16,295 bases of DNA from Propionibacterium sp. (GTDB lineage Bacteria; Actinomycetota; Actinomycetes; Propionibacteriales; Propionibacteriaceae), in contig DURG01000230.1 in assembly GCA_012837465.1 (NCBI GenBank), positions 1 to 16,295 of the forward strand. The letters are read 5' to 3'. A program made the translations under genes and the position numbers. The notes below the pieces were generated by a model that was not told the DNA's origin, ran no database searches, and was given only the letters and a program-made list of their open reading frames with translations. Shown here in pieces: positions 12,196 through 16,295 of the stretch. Within the stretch, counting starts at the first letter, position 1. Each line of letters starts with the position of its first letter.

Positions 12196-13689
12196 GTGTC
12201 CCGCATCCGTAACGCCAAACTTCGCAACAAGGTCATGTCAGCGGAAGAGGCTGTCCAATTCGTCCACAACGGCGACAAGGTGGGTATGTCGGGATTCACC
12301 GGCGCCGCCTATCCGAAGGCCATGCCGACTGCGATCGCCAACCACGCCATCGACGCGCACGCGCGTGGCGAAGAGTACAAGATCGACCTGTTCACCGGCG
12401 CCTCCACCGCTCCTGACTGCGACGGCGTGCTGACCGATGCGAACGCCATTCGCTACCGTCGCCCCTACCAGTCGGATCCGGCGATGCGCAACGCCATCAA
12501 CGCCGGCGACATGCTGTACGTCGACGTGCACCTCTCGCACTCCGCACGCCAGGTGGCAGACGGCTTCCACGGCAAGCTCGACGTGGCCATCGTCGAGGCC
12601 ACCGCGATCACGGAGGACGGGCACCTGATCCCGTCGTCCGGTGTCGGCAACAACGTCGAGTACCTCGACCTCGCCGACCGCATCATCATCGAGGTCAACG
12701 ACTGGCAGTCCGAGGACCTCGAGGGCATGGCCGACATCTACCGGGTGAAGAAGGGCGAGCCCATCCCGATCACGTCGACCGGCCAGCGCATCGGCAACAC
12801 CTACATCGACATCGACGTCGAGAAGGTCGTCGCCGTCGTCAAGACCGACCTGCCGGACCGCAACGCCCCCTTCAAGCCGATCGACGACGTCTCCCGCCAG
12901 ATCGCCGGCCACTTCCTCGACTTCCTCGAGGGCGAGGTCAAGGCCGGGCGCCTCACCTATGACGGCTACGTCATGCAGTCGGGCGTCGGCAACGTGCCCA
13001 ACGCCGTCATGGCAGGCCTGCTCGATTCGAAGTTCACCAACGTCCAGGCCTACACCGAGGTCATCCAGGACGGCATGGTCGACCTGATCGACGCCGGCAA
13101 GATGTCGGTCGCCTCGGCCACCTCGTTCTCGCTGTCGCCGGAGTACGCGGAGAAGATGAACGCGGACGCCAAGCGCTACCGCGAGTTCATCATCACCCGC
13201 CCGCTGCAGGTGTCGAACCACCCCGAGGTCATCCGTCGCGTTGGCCTCATCGCCACCAACGGCCTCATCGAGGCCGACATCTACGGCAACGTGAACTCCA
13301 CCAACGTGTCCGGCTCGCGGATCATGAACGGCATCGGCGGCTCGGGCGACTTCACGCGCAACGCGTGGATCTCCAGCTTCATCACGCCGTCGGTGGCCAA
13401 GAATGGGGCGATCTCCGCGATCGTGCCGTTCGCCACCCACATCGACCACACCGAGCACGACGCCATGGTCATCATCAGCGAGTACGGCTACGCCGACCTC
13501 CGCGGCCTGGCCCCGCGCCAGCGCTCGGCCAAGATGATCGAGATCGCGCACCCGGATTACCGTCCGCTGCTCGAGGAGTACGTGAAGCGCGCTGAGGCCC
13601 CCGGCAAGCCGCTGCACACCCCGCACGACCTGGCCACGGCGTTCTCGTTCCACCAGAACCTCGCCGAGACCGGCTCGATGAAGGGCTGA
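12196..13689 (+). CDS. Acetyl/propionyl-CoA:succinate CoA-transferase (acetyl-CoA hydrolase family)
   Basis: A 497-residue class I CoA transferase. It moves CoA between an acyl-CoA and a free acid through a glutamyl-CoA intermediate. The catalytic glutamate is E288 in NVQAYTEVIQDGMVDLIDAG; the oxyanion/CoA loop is QSGVGNVPNAV (261-271). The GMSGFTGAAYPKAMPTA opening and EYGYADLRGLAPRQRA-like region (here ISEYGYADLRGLAPRQ) are typical of succinyl-CoA:acetate (AarC, Cat1) and propionyl-CoA:succinate enzymes. In propionic-acid bacteria this step closes the Wood-Werkman cycle and releases propionate. The start is GTG 12196, with AAAGGAG five bases upstream. A strong terminator follows the stop, so it is a single-gene transcript. 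The exact acyl preference cannot be read from sequence. Confidence 0.92.
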   Translation: MSRIRNAKLRNKVMSAEEAVQFVHNGDKVGMSGFTGAAYPKAMPTAIANHAIDAHARGEEYKIDLFTGASTAPDCDGVLTDANAIRYRRPYQSDPAMRNAINAGDMLYVDVHLSHSARQVADGFHGKLDVAIVEATAITEDGHLIPSSGVGNNVEYLDLADRIIIEVNDWQSEDLEGMADIYRVKKGEPIPITSTGQRIGNTYIDIDVEKVVAVVKTDLPDRNAPFKPIDDVSRQIAGHFLDFLEGEVKAGRLTYDGYVMQSGVGNVPNAVMAGLLDSKFTNVQAYTEVIQDGMVDLIDAGKMSVASATSFSLSPEYAEKMNADAKRYREFIITRPLQVSNHPEVIRRVGLIATNGLIEADIYGNVNSTNVSGSRIMNGIGGSGDFTRNAWISSFITPSVAKNGAISAIVPFATHIDHTEHDAMVIISEYGYADLRGLAPRQRSAKMIEIAHPDYRPLLEEYVKRAEAPGKPLHTPHDLATAFSFHQNLAETGSMKG

Positions 13690-13704
13690 CCGAACGCTCC
13701 GTTG

Positions 13705-13742
13705 CCTGCCCGGCGCCACGTGCGCCGGGCAGGTTTCTTTTT
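13705..13742 (+). terminator. Rho-independent terminator of the CoA-transferase gene
   Basis: A perfect 12-bp stem, CCTGCCCGGCGC (13705-13716) with 13722-13733, loop CACGT, followed by TTTCTTTTT (13734-13742). It begins 16 bases after the stop codon. It is the only textbook terminator in the window. It has no T-tract in the opposite direction. Confidence 0.95.
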
Positions 13743-13762
13743 CCGGCGCAACGCGTGGGGGA

Positions 13763-15514
13763 TCAGCCCGAATGACGCGGAGCCTGGCCGGGGAGACCTG
13801 CCGGCGCGGCGCCGAAGGTCGCCTCGTGCCAACGGATGTACCCCTGCACCGCGGTGGGCAACGTGGCGAACACGTGGCTCGGCCCCACCTTCTCAAGGAA
13901 GCCGATGTGCTCCAACTGGTCGCGCGTCTCCTGCTTCACCCGCGCCATCGCGAACGTGATGCCGGCGGCCTCGAGGTTCTCGCGCAGCAGTTCCAAGGTG
14001 TCGACGGCGGTGAGGTCCCATTCGGTGTTCGCCTCGGCGTTGAGCAGGAACCAGTGGACGGGTTGCTCCGCCGTCTCGACTGCGTGCTGCGCGCGGTTCA
14101 GGAAGTTCTCCGCGTTGGCGAAGAACAGGGGCGAGTCGTAGCGGTAGACCACCAGGCCGGGCACCTGGAGTGCGCCCGGGTAGTCCTCCACGTCATGCAT
14201 GCCGGCGACGCCCGGCACGTAGCCGAGCACGCCATCGTGGGGATGGGAGATGCGGCGGATGAGGTCGAGGATGGACAGCGCAATGGCGATGCCGATGCCG
14301 ATGAGGATGTCGAAGGCGAGGACGCCCGCCACCGTGATGACGGTGAGGACAATCTCGCTGCGTCGGAAGTGTGCGATGCGCTTGATCTCCGCGGTGTCGA
14401 CGAGTCGCGTGGCCGCATAGATGACCAGCGCGCCGAGCCCCGCCGTCGGGAAGGTCGCCAGCACCGGGCCGGCGAACAGGAGCACGGCCACCACGCAGAG
14501 CAGTGCCACGAGGGAATGGAGCTGGGTGCGCGAGCCTGCGGAGTCGCCGAGCACGGTGCGGGAGCTGCTGGAGGACACGGGGAAGCCCTGGAGGAAGCCG
14601 GTGGCCACGTTGGCGGCGCCGAGCGCGAGGAGTTCCTGTGAGGCGTCGATGCTCTCTCGGCGCTTGGCCGCGAAGGCGCGGCCGGTGAGCACGTTGTCGG
14701 AGTAGCCCACCACCGCGATGCCGACGGCGAAGGGCAGCAGCGCCCAGATCGAGATGTCGCCCAGGGCAGGCACCCGCGGGGCGGGGAGTCCGGTGGGGAC
14801 GCTGCCGATGGTCTCGAGGCCGAATCGTTGGAGGTTGAAGAGGGCGACGGCGGCGGCGCCGAGGAGGAGCACGATCAGCGGGCTCGGCCATTTCGGGATG
14901 AGCCGGCGCCCGAGGAACAGCAGCACCAGCAGCCCGAGCGAGAGGGCCGCCGTCGGGAGGTGCGCCTGCGGGAGTTGGGTGAGGAACGACCAGACCTCGA
15001 GGAGGGGGTGGCCGCCGTCGAGGTCCAGCTTGGTCACCTTGCCGAGTTGGCTGACGATCATCAGGAGGCCGATGCCCGTCATGTAGCCCACGAGCACGGG
15101 GCGCGACAGCAGCGCGGCGAGGAAGCCGAGCCGCAACACCCAGCCGGCGAGGCAGACGATGCCCACCGCGATGGCGAAGATGGCCGCCACCTCCGCGTGC
15201 CGCTCCGCGCCCACGGCGCCGACCAGCGCGCCGACGCCGGCAGCCGTCATCAGCGCCGTCGAGGCCTCGGGGCCGATGGAGAGTTGGCGGGAGGAGCCGA
15301 GGATGGCGTAGAGGAGCAGCGGCAGGAGGATCGCCCACAGGCCGACGACCGAAGGCAGGCCCACGATGACGGCGTAGGCCATGACCTGCGGGACGAGGTA
15401 GGCGGCGACGGTGATGCCGGCCACGAGGTCGCCGCGGAGCCACGGCCGCTCGTAGCGGCGCAGCACGGCGACTCCGGGGAGGTAGCGCTCCCAGCCTCGT
15501 CGCCGGTCGTTCAT
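13763..15514 (-). CDS. SulP/SLC26-family anion transporter with STAS domain
   Basis: A 583-residue membrane transporter for sulfate, bicarbonate or another anion. The N-terminal 420 residues carry the SulP core: WLRGDLVAGITVAAYLVPQV then MAYAVIVGLP (26-54), GPEASTALMT (81-90, the anion-site helix region), LSRPVLVGYMTGIGLLM (136-152), and FPVSSSSSRT (311-320). A cytosolic STAS domain follows (about 440-565), with YRYDSPLFFANAENF and WDLTAVDTLELL; T502 stands at the usual phosphorylatable Ser/Thr position. No sulfate-assimilation genes adjoin it, so bicarbonate or another anion is as likely as sulfate. The start is ATG 15514, six bases after a TAAATT -10 box, so probably leaderless. It is convergent with the CoA transferase. 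Confidence 0.92.
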   Translation of the reverse strand: MNDRRRGWERYLPGVAVLRRYERPWLRGDLVAGITVAAYLVPQVMAYAVIVGLPSVVGLWAILLPLLLYAILGSSRQLSIGPEASTALMTAAGVGALVGAVGAERHAEVAAIFAIAVGIVCLAGWVLRLGFLAALLSRPVLVGYMTGIGLLMIVSQLGKVTKLDLDGGHPLLEVWSFLTQLPQAHLPTAALSLGLLVLLFLGRRLIPKWPSPLIVLLLGAAAVALFNLQRFGLETIGSVPTGLPAPRVPALGDISIWALLPFAVGIAVVGYSDNVLTGRAFAAKRRESIDASQELLALGAANVATGFLQGFPVSSSSSRTVLGDSAGSRTQLHSLVALLCVVAVLLFAGPVLATFPTAGLGALVIYAATRLVDTAEIKRIAHFRRSEIVLTVITVAGVLAFDILIGIGIAIALSILDLIRRISHPHDGVLGYVPGVAGMHDVEDYPGALQVPGLVVYRYDSPLFFANAENFLNRAQHAVETAEQPVHWFLLNAEANTEWDLTAVDTLELLRENLEAAGITFAMARVKQETRDQLEHIGFLEKVGPSHVFATLPTAVQGYIRWHEATFGAAPAGLPGQAPRHSG

Positions 15515-15520
15515 CTTCCG

Positions 15521-15526
15521 AATTTA
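15521..15526 (-). promoter_or_regulatory. -10 box, probable leaderless start of the SulP gene
   Basis: TAAATT on the minus strand, six bases before the ATG at 15514. The only purine-rich bases before the ATG (CGGAAG) are too close for a usual ribosome binding site. Confidence 0.5.
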
Positions 15527-15540
15527 CCGGTGATCGTTGC

Positions 15541-15609
15541 CCTCGGCGGGAAAAGAAGGCCCGCCGAGGTTGGTCACTCGAGCAAGCTCGATTGGAATGA
15601 AGACCAACC
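15541..15609. other. Nested palindromes between the YdcF-like and SulP genes
   Basis: Three inverted repeats lie in 69 bases: CCTCGGCGGG (15541-15550) with CCCGCCGAGG (15560-15569); GGTTGGTC (15568-15575) with GACCAACC (15602-15609); and, inside the second, TCGAGC-AA-GCTCGA (15578-15591). On the minus strand they follow the YdcF-like gene and lie where the -35 region of SulP should be. They could terminate the first transcript, though no T-tract follows, or act as an operator for the second. Confidence 0.6.
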
Positions 15610-15627
15610 CCGGCGGTTCGAGCCACT

Positions 15628-16242
15628 CTACCCTGCGTGCATGGATTCACGAAGGCGGGGGTGGCGCCACTCCCGGTAGCGGGCGACGAGCTCGTAGACC
15701 ATGGTGCCGAACTTCCAGCGCCAACGCTCCAGCGGTCTGTAGTCGACGGCGGGGGCCAGCTTGGCGGCCAGTTCCGGGTGCAGGCGGGTGAGGAACTGGC
15801 GGGCGCGCCAGGCGTGCATGGGATCGGAAACCAGCCGGAGGACGTCGTGGTGCTCCACGAGCGGGGCGGTGAACTCGAGGTTCTGCCACGTGCTGAGGGC
15901 CTCTTCCTCGAGGATGATGAGGTCGCCGGGGATGCCACGGGCGCGGGCATATGCGGCCATGGCCGAGGCCTCGCTGACGCCGGTCTTCGCCGTCGTGCCG
16001 GTGAACACGACCACCTTCACCCGCTGGTTCATGGTGCGGGCGGCGATGTCGACGCGCCACTTCTGCAGGGGGTGGAGTGATCCGTCTGGATGGGTGGGGC
16101 AGCCGAGCACGATGATGGCCTCGGTGGAGTACTCGTCGTGTTGGGGGTTGCCGTAGTCCTGCTGGCTCGCGAGGCCGTGGGCGATCTCCGGCGCCGCGGC
16201 GACGACGGCCGCGACCCTCAGTGCGTTGCTGAGCCAACTCAT
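15628..16242 (-). CDS. YdcF/ElyC-like (DUF218) protein
   Basis: A 204-residue protein of the DUF218 family (relatives SanA, ElyC, YdcF). An N-terminal hydrophobic stretch (residues about 4-25, SNALRVAAVVAAAPEIAHGL) may be a membrane anchor or signal. The domain shows AIIVLGCPTHPDGSLHP (42-58), VVVFTGTTAKTGVSEASAMA (about 77-96), ARGIPGDLIILEEEALSTWQ, then NLEF and RLVSDPMHAWRA. These match the family's V-x-G-x5-G, S/T-G-G-x-E-A and E-x-S-x-T-x-x-N patterns with local changes (G-T-T for G-G). Relatives act in envelope or peptidoglycan-precursor functions, mostly undefined. The start is ATG 16242, preceded by a TAGGCT -10 box and no ribosome binding site. Confidence 0.88.
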   Translation of the reverse strand: MSWLSNALRVAAVVAAAPEIAHGLASQQDYGNPQHDEYSTEAIIVLGCPTHPDGSLHPLQKWRVDIAARTMNQRVKVVVFTGTTAKTGVSEASAMAAYARARGIPGDLIILEEEALSTWQNLEFTAPLVEHHDVLRLVSDPMHAWRARQFLTRLHPELAAKLAPAVDYRPLERWRWKFGTMVYELVARYREWRHPRLRESMHAG

Positions 16243-16248
16243 GGGGCC

Positions 16249-16254
16249 AGCCTA
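16249..16254 (-). promoter_or_regulatory. -10 box, probable leaderless start of the YdcF-like gene
   Basis: TAGGCT on the minus strand, six bases before the ATG; the same hexamer and a near-identical distance as at the MpaB-family gene. Confidence 0.5.
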
Positions 16255-16265
16255 TGCCGCTGGTC

Positions 16266-16279
16266 GGGCCCCGAGTGCC
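16266..16279. repeat. Possible family-B repeat end, copy B4 (window edge)
   Basis: GGGCCCCGAGTGCC differs by one base from the family-B end GGGTCCCGAGTGCC at 3312-3325. The remainder of any element would lie past the end of the window. Confidence 0.5.
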
Positions 16280-16295
16280 TCGCTTGACCGTGCGG

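Noticed and set aside
13705..13742. Bidirectional terminator also serving SulP
   Set aside because: On the minus strand the hairpin is followed by CAACGG, not a T-tract.
12238..13896. 552-residue open frame on the minus strand
   Set aside because: It is antisense to the CoA-transferase gene, is rich in Asp, Val, Arg and Gly as expected of a shadow frame in GC-rich coding DNA, and shows no domain.
15610..15625. tRNA T-arm-like GGTTCGAGCC
   Set aside because: Flanking bases do not form the T-stem, acceptor or anticodon arms.
14193..15950. 585-residue open frame on the minus strand
   Set aside because: It overlaps SulP and the YdcF-like gene in another frame; its protein is dominated by Arg, Pro and Ala with no family pattern.

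Overview
The window is a dense, high-GC stretch of bacterial chromosome. Three things point to an actinobacterium, most probably Propionibacteriaceae: the base composition and codon use, the many genes whose start codon lies 5-7 bases after a TANNNT -10 box (leaderless mRNAs), and a succinyl/propionyl-CoA:CoA-transferase-type gene of the Wood-Werkman propionate pathway. The family assignment is inference; the rest is read from the sequence. I see no rRNA, tRNA, CRISPR, integrase, transposase, phage or known defence genes. The genes look like ordinary chromosomal metabolism, transport and stress functions.

Layout, left to right. Positions 1-1080 hold a MarR regulator overlapping an MFS exporter (minus strand, exporter cut by the window edge), with a promoter whose spacer carries an obvious operator. 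Positions 1117-1240 hold a 19-bp-period palindromic repeat cluster. Positions 1294-2846 hold a cupin gene divergent from an MpaB/DUF2236 oxygenase-family gene, with a double AATCTAGATT palindrome between them. Positions 2927-3256 encode a small charged protein with a Rho_N/SAP-like C-terminus. Positions 3257-3625 are gene-free and packed with two families of palindromic repeats. Positions 3626-5670 hold an amidase plus SDR oxidoreductase operon (minus), divergent from an S4-domain RNA-binding protein at 5805. Positions 6449-9234 hold a large sugar-(phosphate) dehydrogenase divergent from a SorC/DeoR-type regulator. Next come a protein-isoaspartate methyltransferase (9432-9992) and an Hsp20 chaperone (10182-10619, with two HAIR-like HspR sites), both minus. 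A second MFS exporter (10818-12101) and the CoA transferase (12196-13689, with a strong terminator) are on the plus strand. A SulP anion transporter and a YdcF-like protein (minus) close the window.

The most unusual content is between the genes. At least three families of intergenic palindromic repeats recur. Family A has ends CCCTTCGTCG and CGCTCAGGG. Family B has ends GTCCCTCGATAC and GGCACTCGGGACCC. Family C has ends GGTTTCGACA and GGCTCAACC. Each has nearly constant ends around an inner stem whose sequence changes between copies while staying base-paired, and families A and C share an identical 14-base loop module. All full-length A copies lie between convergent genes; one supplies the stop codon of the SorC-type gene. 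I regard this modular repeat system as the best candidate for something under-described. The short cores CCCTTCGACA..GCTCAGGG and GGTTTCGACA..GGCTCAACC are, from memory, widespread in actinobacterial genomes, so the novelty would lie in the variable-stem architecture and any function, not in the repeats as such.
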